A stretch of 43,876 nucleotides of DNA from Collinsella sp. (GTDB taxonomy: Bacteria; Actinomycetota; Coriobacteriia; Coriobacteriales; Coriobacteriaceae). Both the position numbers and the translations under genes were made by a program. Of the stretch, positions 1-8,074 are shown piece by piece. Position 1 is the stretch's first letter, and the number at the start of each line of letters is the position of its first letter. The notes below the pieces were generated by a model. The model ran no database searches and was not told the origin of the DNA. It was given only the letters and a program-made list of their open reading frames with translations. Where the stretch lies: the NCBI GenBank assembly GCA_019414025.1, contig DXMU01000050.1, forward strand, positions 1 through 43,876. Direction: 5' to 3'.

Positions 1-24
1 CCATTTCCCGATGTCCAAGAAATG
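1..24. repeat. Short inverted repeat at the window edge
   Basis: Arms CCATTTC (1-7) and GAAATGG (18-24) flank an 11-base loop. Just beyond, at 37-56, is the phrase ACTGTCCCCTTTGTGG. A related phrase recurs inverted at 829-858, on the other side of the next gene. Words of this kind (GGGGACAG or GTCCCC with palindromes) resemble REP-type elements moved by Y1/RAYT transposases, but no such transposase lies in the window. The element may be truncated by the window edge. Confidence 0.35.
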
Positions 25-144
25 GGAGGCAGTTCACTGTCCCCTTTGTGGTGGTGAGGAGCGCGCGGCTTCTTTTGGTAATAATGCTGGCTGGCGATAT
101 CATTAGTGCAGGTAGCGAAGGTTTGCGTTGCGAGGTGCTTTGCT

Positions 145-816
145 GTGAGAAGTCCTGCCCGTATTGGATTGATTGTTTTGGCGCTTGCGATTACCGTGGT
201 TGGCATGGGCACTGTCGGCATGGCGTTTCTACCTGCTGCGGTGACGGAGCCGGTGGTCAAGCCTGTGACTCAATCTGTCGAACTTCTGACCGGCGACGAC
301 AAGCCCGAGACCATTACCGTTGATTTTGATGAGCAGCCGGCTGTGCTGGGTATTAGCAATTATCCGCGTATTCAGCTTGGGGCCATGCGCTATACCACGG
401 ATACAAGCCTGATCGATAGGGCGTCCGAGCTACTCAAGGGCAAAACATTTAAGCGTTGGTACGGATATGCGTCCTATCGGGCAAAAGCGAACGACATGGT
501 TGGCGGATGCCACTCTTCCATCGAGCTGGACACTGCAAACGGCGCAAAGTTATGTGATGTCTCGTACGATCCGGGCTACGAGGGCAATGAGGGTCCGGGC
601 ATCTACATCATGGACGGCGATGTCGCCTATGTCATGGAGGGCGACCAGACCGAGCTCAACGATTTTATGGGTCAGTGTATCCAAGATGCCTATAAACAGA
701 CCTGCTTGCCTGACCCGCAGACTGCACGCGATAGTGGGTCTGCCCGTACATGGCTGTTCGAGGATGAGATGCCCTGGACCGTCGAATCGGGAAGTACGGG
801 TTCGGCGAAGGAGTAG
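145..816 (+). CDS. Hypothetical exported/membrane-anchored protein
   Basis: The product is a 223-residue protein of no family I recognise. It starts with a basic residue run followed by a hydrophobic helix (about residues 6-28), a signal anchor or signal peptide. The rest is soluble and acidic, so it is probably displayed outside the membrane. It contains four cysteines spread through the soluble part (GGCHSS, KLCDVS, GQCIQD, QTCLPD), which could form disulfides or bind metal. The start is chosen at GTG 145 because GAGGTG lies about nine bases upstream. An in-frame GTG at 106 would add 13 residues but has no ribosome binding site. It stands alone, with repeat-rich DNA on both sides. The codons match the high-GC core genes. 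Function unknown. Confidence 0.7.
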   Translation: MRSPARIGLIVLALAITVVGMGTVGMAFLPAAVTEPVVKPVTQSVELLTGDDKPETITVDFDEQPAVLGISNYPRIQLGAMRYTTDTSLIDRASELLKGKTFKRWYGYASYRAKANDMVGGCHSSIELDTANGAKLCDVSYDPGYEGNEGPGIYIMDGDVAYVMEGDQTELNDFMGQCIQDAYKQTCLPDPQTARDSGSARTWLFEDEMPWTVESGSTGSAKE

Positions 817-868
817 AGACCGCGACTACCACAAAGGTACCCGTCCCCTTTGTAGTAGTTCTCGGTTT

Positions 869-1085
869 GTCTCGATCTGTAACATCTTGGCCGCTAAAAG
901 TGGGCCTGGTGTTACAGATTTAGATTTTCGACTCAGGTGTCTTCGTTCGTCTCGATTTGTAACAGTTAGACCCTAATTTGCCGAGTAGATGTTACAGATT
1001 GAGACAAACGGTTGCCGCTGGTCATTTCATCTTGATCCGTAACATCTAGGATCAAAAATGGCTGCTAGATGTTACAGATCGAGAC
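869..1085. repeat. Three tandem 57-bp imperfect palindromes, 80-bp period
   Basis: Units lie at 869-925, 949-1005 and 1029-1085, each exactly 57 bases. Each opens with a version of GTCTCGATCTGTAACATCT and closes with a version of its reverse complement (AGATGTTACAGATCGAGAC). The unit-to-unit step is exactly 80 bases, and the two spacers are unlike one another. The loops differ completely, so it is the arms that are kept. Each unit could fold as a hairpin or bind a dimeric protein. They are too long and too few to be a CRISPR array. Confidence 0.8.
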
Positions 1086-1148
1086 GGTAGTGCGCCTGGG
1101 CAGCGGCGGGCTGACATCTCAGTACCCTATCCATCAATCACTCAGAAA

Positions 1149-1184
1149 ATCTTATATATAGAGACTTAGATTTGTGTATAAGAT
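1149..1184 (+). promoter_or_regulatory. Probable clpB promoter/operator region
   Basis: Perfect 8-base arms ATCTTATA (1149-1156) and TATAAGAT (1177-1184) lie in an AT-rich stretch about 80 bases upstream of clpB. The second arm includes a TATAAG -10-like sequence. Downstream, CCGCC-CCGTA-GGGCGG (about 1227-1242) can form a short hairpin in the leader just before the AGAGGTGA ribosome binding site. Which regulator acts here is not evident. Confidence 0.35.
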
Positions 1185-1262
1185 CGCGCAAAGCTGGCAA
1201 CAATACTTCTCGAACAACGTGAAGCCGCCCCGTAGGGCGGCCGCCCCAAGAGAGGTGATTCC

Positions 1263-3890
1263 ATGAGAATCGATAAGCTAGCAATGACGTCGCGCGAGGC
1301 GCTGCAGACCGCCATGAGCACAGCTGCCGACGCGCAGGCCGGCGCGGTGGAGCCGATTCACCTGCTGTCCGCCCTGCTTGGTGCCGGCGAGCGCAATATC
1401 TCCGTGATCATCGAGCGCATCGGCGCCGATCCGGCCCAGCTTGCACGCTCCACACAAGATGCCATCGACCGCGCGCCCAAGGTTTCGGGCGAGGGCCAGC
1501 AGATGGGCCTTTCCAATGAGCTCGTCCGTGTCATCGAGAAGGCCGAGAAGAAGGCCACCAAGATGGGTGACAGCTTTGTGGTGACCGAGCATTTGCTGAT
1601 GGCGCTTGCCGAGGACAAGGGCGAGGCGGGCCGCGTACTGCGCGACGCCGGCGTCACCAAGGAGCGCATCGAGCAGGTCTACGAGGAGCTGCGCGGCGAC
1701 GACCGCGTGACGTCTGCCGAGGACAAGACCCAGTTTGAGGCGCTGGAGCAGTACGGCCGCAATATCTGCGACCTTGCCCGCGCCGGCAAGCTCGACCCGG
1801 TCATCGGCCGTACCGACGAGATTCGTCGTACCATCCAGGTCCTGTCCCGCCGCACCAAGAACAACCCCGTGCTCATCGGCGAGCCGGGCGTCGGCAAGAC
1901 GGCCATCGTCGAGGGCATCGCCCAGCGTATCGTGGCCGGCGACGTGCCGAGCACCCTGCGCGACCGCGACCTTATCGAGCTCGACATGAGCGCGTTGGTC
2001 GCCGGCGCCAAGTACCGCGGCGAGTTCGAGGATCGCTTAAAGGCCGTGCTCAAGGAGGTACAAAAATCCGAGGGTAAGGTCATCCTGTTCATCGATGAGC
2101 TCCACACCATCGTGGGCGCGGGTGCCACCGAGGGCTCTATGGACGCCGGCAATATCCTCAAGCCGGCGCTCGCCCGTGGCGACCTGCATGCAATCGGCGC
2201 GACCACGCTCGACGAATACCGCAAGTACATCGAGAAGGATGCGGCGCTCGCCCGTCGTTTCCAGACCGTGATGGTCAGCGAGCCTACCGTCGAGGACACC
2301 ATCTCGATCCTGCGTGGCCTCAAGGAGAAGTACGAGATCTTCCACGGCGTGCACATCACCGATAGCGCGCTCGTGGCCGCCGCCGACCTCTCCGATCGCT
2401 ACATCGCCGATCGCTTCCTGCCTGACAAGGCCATCGATCTGGTCGATGAGGCTGCAAGCCGCCTGCGCATGGAGCTCGACAGCATGCCGGTCGAGATCGA
2501 CGCTACCACGCGTCAGCTCACCCAGCTGCAGATCGAGGAGCAGGCGCTTATGAAGGAGACCGATGACGCCTCCAAGGAGCGTCTTGAGGCCCTGCGTCAG
2601 GAGATTGCCGAGGTCCAGGAAAAGCTCAACGTGCAAAAGGCCGGCTGGCTCAACCAAAAGAACGCCATCGACCACGTGCAGGAGCTCAAGGGACAGCTTG
2701 ACGAGGCCAAGAGCGAAGAGGAGCGCGCGACGCGCAACGGCGATCTGGGCCGTGCGTCCGAGCTGCGCTACTCCGTGATTCCGGGTCTGCAGCAGCAGAT
2801 TCAGGATTCCGAGGCCGCGCTCGAGGCGCAAAAGCAGCAGGACGGCGAGGGTCTCAACGAGCAGGTGACCTCCGATGAGATCGCCGAGGTCGTGAGCGCC
2901 TGGACCGGCGTGCCCGTCTCCAAGATGATGCAGGGCGAGCTCGACAAGCTGAAAGGCCTGGAGGGCGAGCTGCACAAGCGCGTCATCGGCCAGGACGAGG
3001 CCGTGTCCGCTGTCGCCGCAGCCGTGCGTCGCAGCCGTGCGGGCCTCTCCGACCCAGACAAGCCCATCGGCAGCTTCTTCTTCCTGGGCCCCACCGGTGT
3101 AGGCAAGACCGAGCTCGCCAAGGCGCTGGCCGAGTGCCTGTTCGATGACGAGCGTGCGCTCGTGCGTATCGACATGTCCGAGTACATGGAGAAGTTCAGC
3201 GTCCAACGTCTGATCGGTGCGCCTCCGGGATACGTTGGCTACGACGAGGGCGGCCAGCTCACCGAGGCCGTGCGTCGTCGTCCGTACTCCGTAATCTTGC
3301 TCGACGAGATGGAGAAGGCTCATCCGGATGTCTTCAACGTGCTGTTGCAGGTGCTTGATGACGGCCGTCTGACCGATGGCCAGGGTCGCCAGGTGTCCTT
3401 CAAGAACACGATTATTATCATGACGTCCAACGTGGGCTCCAAGGCCATCGCCGATCTGTCCGGTAAGGACGAGGGGGAGATGCGCCATCAGGTCGACGCC
3501 GCCATGGCTCAGACCTTCCGCCCCGAGTTCCTCAACCGTATCGACGATATCGTGGTGTTCCATCCGCTCGGCATGGCGCAAATCGAGAAGATCGTCGATA
3601 TCCAGCTTGCCGATGTCCGCGCACGCCTGGCCAACGAGCGCATGACGCTTGCCGTCACCCCGGCGGCCAAGCAGATGCTCGCCGTGGGCGGCCTGGACCC
3701 CGTGTTCGGTGCCCGTCCGCTCAAGCGCCTGGTCCAGCGCGAGGTCGTGGACGCCATCGCCGCCGCCATCATCGACGGTACGGTGCGCGAGGGCGATCAG
3801 GTGACGGTCGATGTCGACAAGGACGGTGCTTTTACCGTCGTGTGCGATAACACGCCGACGGCCACCTACGAGGTCCCAGACGCCGAGTAG
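1263..3890 (+). CDS. clpB: ATP-dependent disaggregase ClpB
   Basis: ClpB is a hexameric AAA+ chaperone that pulls polypeptides out of aggregates together with DnaK/DnaJ/GrpE in the cytoplasm. The 875 residues match the usual ClpB length. In order: Clp N-domain repeats (1-145), NBD1 with Walker A GEPGVGKT near 206 and Walker B LFIDELH near 275, a coiled-coil middle domain (about 400-530) that separates ClpB from ClpA/ClpC, and NBD2 with GPTGVGKT near 608 and LLDEMEKAH near 678. There is no ClpP-binding IGF loop that I can see, fitting a disaggregase rather than a protease partner. The ATG at 1263 has AGAGGTGA five bases upstream. It is monocistronic, ending at a strong terminator. Confidence 0.97.
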   Translation: MRIDKLAMTSREALQTAMSTAADAQAGAVEPIHLLSALLGAGERNISVIIERIGADPAQLARSTQDAIDRAPKVSGEGQQMGLSNELVRVIEKAEKKATKMGDSFVVTEHLLMALAEDKGEAGRVLRDAGVTKERIEQVYEELRGDDRVTSAEDKTQFEALEQYGRNICDLARAGKLDPVIGRTDEIRRTIQVLSRRTKNNPVLIGEPGVGKTAIVEGIAQRIVAGDVPSTLRDRDLIELDMSALVAGAKYRGEFEDRLKAVLKEVQKSEGKVILFIDELHTIVGAGATEGSMDAGNILKPALARGDLHAIGATTLDEYRKYIEKDAALARRFQTVMVSEPTVEDTISILRGLKEKYEIFHGVHITDSALVAAADLSDRYIADRFLPDKAIDLVDEAASRLRMELDSMPVEIDATTRQLTQLQIEEQALMKETDDASKERLEALRQEIAEVQEKLNVQKAGWLNQKNAIDHVQELKGQLDEAKSEEERATRNGDLGRASELRYSVIPGLQQQIQDSEAALEAQKQQDGEGLNEQVTSDEIAEVVSAWTGVPVSKMMQGELDKLKGLEGELHKRVIGQDEAVSAVAAAVRRSRAGLSDPDKPIGSFFFLGPTGVGKTELAKALAECLFDDERALVRIDMSEYMEKFSVQRLIGAPPGYVGYDEGGQLTEAVRRRPYSVILLDEMEKAHPDVFNVLLQVLDDGRLTDGQGRQVSFKNTIIIMTSNVGSKAIADLSGKDEGEMRHQVDAAMAQTFRPEFLNRIDDIVVFHPLGMAQIEKIVDIQLADVRARLANERMTLAVTPAAKQMLAVGGLDPVFGARPLKRLVQREVVDAIAAAIIDGTVREGDQVTVDVDKDGAFTVVCDNTPTATYEVPDAE

Positions 3891-3932
3891 ATTTTGGGAC
3901 CGGCTTAAAACCGCCCCTCATCGCAAAACGCC

Positions 3933-3969
3933 AAGGGCGGCGGATCCAATTGGATCCGCCGCCCTTTTT
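3933..3969 (+). terminator. Rho-independent terminator of clpB
   Basis: A perfect 30-base palindrome (3935-3964, half-site GGGCGGCGGATCCAA) is followed by five T residues. The A/T pairs at either side extend the stem to 3933-3966. It sits 43 bases after the clpB stop. Confidence 0.93.
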
Positions 3970-4019
3970 CGTGCGACAATCGATGATGTTGAACGGATGC
4001 GATGCAAGGAGATGCGCAG

Positions 4020-4214
4020 ATGACAGACAAGAACAAGACGGACACGCCGGCGACCGATGCCGCACCCGCCGCACCCAAGCCTGCGCCTAAGCCGGCACCC
4101 AAGCCGCGCGACCCCTACATCCGTGCCGAGAACGAGGATGACGACGGCTACGCTCCCTACAGCGACCGCCGCCCCGAGTGCGAGCCGCTGTTCGAAGCCG
4201 ACCCCTGGCGCTAA
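4020..4214 (+). CDS. Small Pro/Ala-rich hypothetical protein
   Basis: A 64-residue protein. The N-terminal half is a low-complexity Ala/Pro/Lys segment with three KPAP-type repeats; the C-terminal half is acidic with aromatic residues and ends in ADPWR. It probably has no stable fold over the first half. The start is the ATG at 4020, because AAGGAG (4006-4011) lies eight bases upstream. The earlier in-frame ATG at 4002 precedes that site and is not used. It has no obvious partner: a terminator lies upstream and a repeat element downstream. I do not recognise a family. Confidence 0.65.
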   Translation: MTDKNKTDTPATDAAPAAPKPAPKPAPKPRDPYIRAENEDDDGYAPYSDRRPECEPLFEADPWR

Positions 4215-4222
4215 GCAGCTAA

Positions 4223-4415
4223 TTTGGGACGGGGCTTTTTTAGCTACTTTTGCCGCCCTACCTGCCCGATGATTTATCTTTGCCCCAGCCGTTCGATATC
4301 TTTCGGGGGAGCGGCAGCGGAAAAACTTGCTTAGCTACTAATCAAGATGCACATCAATCTTGCTTATCTGCTAATCAAGATTTGGGACGGGGTAGCTAAA
4401 AGCCCCCGTCTCAAA
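4223..4415. repeat. Inverted-repeat-bounded intergenic element
   Basis: The left arm at 4223-4247 (TTTGGGACGGGG then TTTTAGCTAC) matches, inverted, the right arm at 4392-4415. Inside are two direct copies of CTAATCAAGAT (4338-4348, 4371-4381). The phrase TTTGGGACGGGG also recurs directly at 4381, where it forms a local hairpin with 4403-4415. There is no coding capacity. This looks like a small non-autonomous repeat between two convergent genes, and its right hairpin may also terminate the minus-strand gene. Confidence 0.6.
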
Positions 4416-4439
4416 AAGACTGCTCTGGGTTGTGGGCGG

Positions 4440-5921
4440 CTAGTCCTGGGCTTTGATGCTCGGCAGGAGAATCTGGGCGAGGTAGTCGGTCTCTAGTTTG
4501 GTCGCAGCGTCGGCCTTGCCGTCTTTGCCGACCAGTACGTTCTTGATCTGGCTATAGGTGTAGCGGTTGCCGGTCGTGAGCTCGACAAGCTCAATGGCCG
4601 TGTCCATGGGGTAGGTCGACACGGGATTCTGCGTCCGTCCGTTGATGGTCTGGGGCACCACGTACGGATAGGCGGGGCCGCTAGCGTAGACGGTATAACC
4701 GTTGCCTAGGTTGGCCGCACCCAAAACCGTATCGCCCTCATCGGGCGTAAAGCTCTCGCCCTCGCGCACTGCGGCGAGCGTCACAATCGGCGTATCGCTG
4801 TCGCCGGCAAGATAGATGCATAGCGTGCTGCCATTTTGCCAAGTCTCGACCTTGCCGTACCACTCGACGGGGATATCGAGCTGGTAGAGGTCGGTTGCCT
4901 TGTGGCGAGCGTCAGCATCGCGGGCTGCCTGTGCCTTTTGCGCACTCACGGCATTGACGGCGGCGTCGCGCCGCGCGGTTGCCGCCTGCTGGAGCACCTT
5001 GGCGGTGGCGGCGGAGCTCGCGCCTCCCTCCTCGGCATATTTGGCGGCGGCATCGATCTGGTCGTCGGTTACCGTGTCGGCCGAAGGCACCTTGAGCTTA
5101 AAGGCGGCCTGGCTGCTTAGGTCCTGTCCGTCGCTCTTGATCGTGACCTGCGCCTTGGTGGTCGGCACGGTATAGACGGTGCCGTCGGACGCGATGGGGG
5201 AGGCAGCGATGGAGAGCGTGTAGTCACCGGGTAGCAGTTTGATGCCACGGCCGTGCTCGTCAACATAGAGTGTTTCGCTCACGGAGGATCCGTCAGAATC
5301 CTGGCCACTCACTTGTACGGGAATCTTGGAGCCGGCGGAACAGTCGAGGCCCGCGGCATGCACGCCAATCTGCACCGACATCATCGTGTGGGCATTGGCG
5401 GCGACAGCGGCAGCCTGCTCTTGCTGATATCCGTTCCAGGCAGCATAGCCTGCACCGCCGGCGACGAGCGCGACGGCCACGACACCGGCGACCATCAGAT
5501 TGCGGCGCTTGGGCGACATCTTGCGATGGCGGACCTCGGCTTCGTGTGCCGAGGGAACGGACGGCAGGGGAATATCGCCCATGGCGATGGTCTCATCCAC
5601 GGCTGGTGCGGAACCCAGGCCAGGAAGCTCGCGAGTCAGCGAATCTTCGGCCGGTAAGCTGTCGAGCAAGACGGTTTCCTCGCCCGTGTCGGATTCGGGC
5701 TGGTCGTCGGCCTCGCTATCGTCCTCTTCGGCTTCGTCAGGAGCGTCTTTGGCGTCGCCGCCTTCGTCCTCAGTGTCTTCGTGCACCTCGTCTTGCGCGT
5801 CGACGACCGAATCGCTAAACGAGAGCTCGTCTAGCGCGATCCGGTCAAGGCTCTCCAGGGCTTCGGCACATGCTTCCGCATCCTGGGCCGCATCCTCGCG
5901 GCCATACGTCTCATCGCTCAT
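4440..5921 (-). CDS. Hypothetical single-pass membrane protein with acidic cytoplasmic tail
   Basis: The product is 493 residues with three clear parts. A very acidic N-terminal region of about 130 residues (runs such as EDTEDEGGD and EAEEDDSEADD) precedes a basic stop (SPKRRN) and one membrane helix near 140-160. The rest is an extracytoplasmic region. Its first part looks like a beta-rich domain, followed by an Ala-rich helical stretch (about 280-345) and a C-terminal domain. The start is ATG 5921 with GGGGG four bases upstream; the longer frame to 5972 lacks a site. The family is unknown to me. A kinase/phosphatase system elsewhere in the window could in principle act on such a tail, but nothing here shows that. 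Confidence 0.75.
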   Translation of the reverse strand: MSDETYGREDAAQDAEACAEALESLDRIALDELSFSDSVVDAQDEVHEDTEDEGGDAKDAPDEAEEDDSEADDQPESDTGEETVLLDSLPAEDSLTRELPGLGSAPAVDETIAMGDIPLPSVPSAHEAEVRHRKMSPKRRNLMVAGVVAVALVAGGAGYAAWNGYQQEQAAAVAANAHTMMSVQIGVHAAGLDCSAGSKIPVQVSGQDSDGSSVSETLYVDEHGRGIKLLPGDYTLSIAASPIASDGTVYTVPTTKAQVTIKSDGQDLSSQAAFKLKVPSADTVTDDQIDAAAKYAEEGGASSAATAKVLQQAATARRDAAVNAVSAQKAQAARDADARHKATDLYQLDIPVEWYGKVETWQNGSTLCIYLAGDSDTPIVTLAAVREGESFTPDEGDTVLGAANLGNGYTVYASGPAYPYVVPQTINGRTQNPVSTYPMDTAIELVELTTGNRYTYSQIKNVLVGKDGKADAATKLETDYLAQILLPSIKAQD

Positions 5922-6047
5922 ATATCCCCCAATGCAATATCGGCTCAACACTGTACCCAAAAATGGAGCCATATAAAGCGCATACGAAATATAAGATCCG
6001 ATTTAACCTGAGCGCATCGTTCGGCCGCATCCTCGCGGCAGCAAAAG

Positions 6048-6082
6048 GCCCCCGGAACGCGGACGAATCACATTCCGGGGGC
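6048..6082 (-). terminator. Terminator of the TetR-DUF5692 unit
   Basis: Perfect arms GCCCCCGGAA (6048-6057) and TTCCGGGGGC (6073-6082) are followed on the minus strand by CCTTTTGC. It lies 71 bases beyond the DUF5692 stop, with the T run on the minus-strand side. Confidence 0.8.
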
Positions 6083-6153
6083 TCTGCAATGCGTTGAGTT
6101 GCGCGGAGCCGGCTATGCTGCTTCACATTCAAGCGGCGTTTGCGCCGGGCATG

Positions 6154-7161
6154 TTACTCGGCGTGCGCGTAATCAACCTTGGCGCGGCGAGCGGTAGCCT
6201 TCTCCCAATCGCTGGTGCCCTCAAAGACGTCCTGCTTGTAGGGATTGCGGCCGAGCTTCTTGGCACGGTAGACGATGTAGATGATCGCGGCGACGTTGGC
6301 GACCAGCGCGGCGATCGAGACCGCGGTAGCGGCGCCGGGGTCGAGCGTGGAGTGGGTCACAAAGATGGACTCCTCCTGGAAGTACGGGAATACCTGGGCA
6401 AACATGCACCAAATAGCCAGCGTAAAGGCACGGTTCTGGATCCAGCCGCCCTTGTTCCAGATAAAGGCGGCGACGGTGGGCGCCAGCAGCAGTGCAAAGC
6501 CGCAGAACCAGGAGTGGGTGGGCAAGCAGTTGTAGGTGTAGCAGAAGTTCCAGATATCGTAGGCGATGATGTAGACCCAGGTCATGTCGGGCCACAGCAT
6601 GTCGGTCTTGTCCTCAGAGGCGTAGACACTCCACCAACCGGTCATGCAGAAGATGTTGATGATACCGGCGATGCCGTTGAACACGTTGTTCCAGCCGGCG
6701 AGCTGCGTGGCGCCCTCGGAGGTGACCCAGGTGGACTCGCCCAGGACAAAGAAGTGATAGGCGCTCTCAAAGTCGGACACGACGGCGATCATGATGTTGA
6801 TGGCGACGATCACAAACGGCCACGCGCGGAACCAATGCGCCTTGCCGATCTTGCCCCACTGGTACTTAATGGCAATGAAGCCCCAGCAACCGGCCAGCGC
6901 CGCGTATACCTTGGCGTAGTGGAACCAGCTGTTCTGGTACACATGGGTGGGGTTGGTGAGCGCCCACTCGGCACCCTGTGAGACGCCGATGGCGATAGCG
7001 ACGCAGTAGATGGTCATGGCCAGCGGAGCCACGCCAAAGATGATGGCCGCGCCCAGCTTGGTGCGGCGGCCGACCTCGTTGAGCACGATCAGGCCAATAA
7101 AGACCATGGCCCAGCCGGCCCAGTGGATAAGGGTATTGCTACCCTAAACATCGAACAGCAT
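6154..7161 (-). pseudogene. DUF5692-like membrane protein, interrupted by TAG at codon 6
   Basis: A polytopic membrane protein of about 335 codons with eight or so hydrophobic helices, Trp-rich, most like the DUF5692 family (function unknown; family call from memory). A strong ribosome site AAAGGAG (7174-7168) sits six bases before an ATG at 7161. From there the frame reads M-L-F-D-V, then TAG (7146-7144), then continues open in the same frame to the stop at 6154. The next ATG (7107) has no ribosome site and would remove 18 residues including the start of helix 1. It may be a recent nonsense mutation, or expressed by readthrough or reinitiation. The body shows no other damage and keeps normal codon usage. 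It is downstream of the tetR gene and probably co-transcribed with it. Confidence 0.75.
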
Positions 7162-7224
7162 GCTGCTCTCCTTTCACAAGCCCGCGGCCCCTCTTCTGAT
7201 CGCGGGCAGTTTGGCCAAATGTCG

Positions 7225-7887
7225 TCAGTTCTGGGGCTTGCGCTCCTGATACTTGGCGGTATAGCCCTCGATATGGAGCGTCGAGGCGATGATTTCCTTG
7301 ACTGTCTCGTCGGGCACATCGGGGTGCGTGCGGATATACATCAGCAGCCCCATGATGAGGGTGTAGAACGTCTCGTAGACATGGTCGATGCGTAGCTCGT
7401 GATGGGCGACAAAATCCACCACGGTGGTATCGCAGATATACTGCGCCACGCGCTGGACCACGTTGTGCAAAAAGCCGCCGTAGAGCGCGCCGCTGCTCGA
7501 GGTGAGCGTGCTCGGCAACTCGTGGCCGCTCACGACCAGGCGCTTAAAGAGCGGAGCAACGGTGTCGAGTGCGCCTTCGATGTCGCCAACCGTGCGGCTG
7601 GCGTTCCACTGCTCGAGCTCGGCGATAAAGCCGTCGATTGCCTCGTCCATAACGGCGGTGACGGCGGCATCCATATCGGCAAAGTAGTGGTAGAACAGCG
7701 AACGCGCGCAGCCAGCCCGCTTGGTCACGGCCGATACCGAAAGATGGGACACACCAAGCTCGGCGCTCACGGCGCGCACAGCGGCGAGGATCTCGCGACG
7801 GCGCTCGTCGCCCGTCAGGCGTTTTGCCGCGCTATCGGATGCGGGGACGGCATCGACCACAGAGATATCTGCTGCGTTGTTGCCCAT
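7225..7887 (-). CDS. TetR/AcrR-family transcriptional regulator
   Basis: A 220-residue TetR-type repressor. The N-terminal helix-turn-helix lies at about 29-70, with the family pattern VSAVTKRAGCARSLFYHYFAD, including the YHYF recognition-helix end. The C-terminal two thirds is the all-helical ligand/dimer domain. It is divergent from the oxidoreductase at 8075 and co-directional with the DUF5692 gene 63 bases downstream, so it likely controls both. The shared 187-base gap contains two TTGAC-N5-GTCAA sites fitting a TetR dimer pair. The ligand is unknown. Confidence 0.9.
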   Translation of the reverse strand: MGNNAADISVVDAVPASDSAAKRLTGDERRREILAAVRAVSAELGVSHLSVSAVTKRAGCARSLFYHYFADMDAAVTAVMDEAIDGFIAELEQWNASRTVGDIEGALDTVAPLFKRLVVSGHELPSTLTSSSGALYGGFLHNVVQRVAQYICDTTVVDFVAHHELRIDHVYETFYTLIMGLLMYIRTHPDVPDETVKEIIASTLHIEGYTAKYQERKPQN

Positions 7888-7940
7888 GTTTTGCCGCCTT
7901 TCATCCTCTTTTGCCTGACCGTTCGCCTAACAGTCTTGAA

Positions 7941-7988
7941 TATTGTTGACGGTTCGTCAATACTGTTTTTGACACAATGTCAACAATA
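7941..7988. promoter_or_regulatory. Twin operator TTGAC-N5-GTCAA
   Basis: Two identical-logic dyads, TTGAC-GGTTC-GTCAA (7946-7960) and TTGAC-ACAAT-GTCAA (7969-7983), lie 23 bases apart, about two helical turns. The pair is itself embedded in a larger palindrome, TATTGTTGAC (7941-7950) against GTCAACAATA (7979-7988). The site lies between the tetR gene and the divergent oxidoreductase and overlaps a TTGACA -35-like hexamer at 7969. It is the natural candidate for the binding site of the neighbouring TetR protein. Confidence 0.7.
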
Positions 7989-8074
7989 GCGGGTGAACGG
8001 CATGGGGGCATGTCGAACCCGTACAAAGAGGGGCGCCGCGGTCTCGCCGGGCTGTGGCAAGAGAAGGGACGACT

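Larger units (their letters stand above)
817..1262 (+). other. Intergenic region upstream of clpB
   Basis: This 446-base gap holds no gene. It begins with an ACCACAAAGG...CCTTTGTAGT inverted pair (829-858). Three tandem palindromic units follow (869-1085), and then the clpB promoter region. I looked for the heat-shock operators CIRCE, CtsR and HAIR and saw none of them. Confidence 0.6.

Noticed and set aside
869..1085. CRISPR array
   Set aside because: Only three units, strongly divergent loops within each unit, 23-base spacers and no cas genes.
1086..1262. CIRCE, CtsR or HspR/HAIR operator upstream of clpB
   Set aside because: None of the consensus half-sites is present; only an unrelated ATCTTATA dyad is seen.
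2037..3581. Minus-strand open frame opposite clpB
   Set aside because: Antisense shadow of a conserved gene, without a start signal or recognisable domain.
7144..7146. Pyrrolysine or other recoding of the TAG in the DUF5692 gene
   Set aside because: No supporting gene or downstream element in the window, and TAG is used as a normal stop by several neighbours; mutation or error is simpler.
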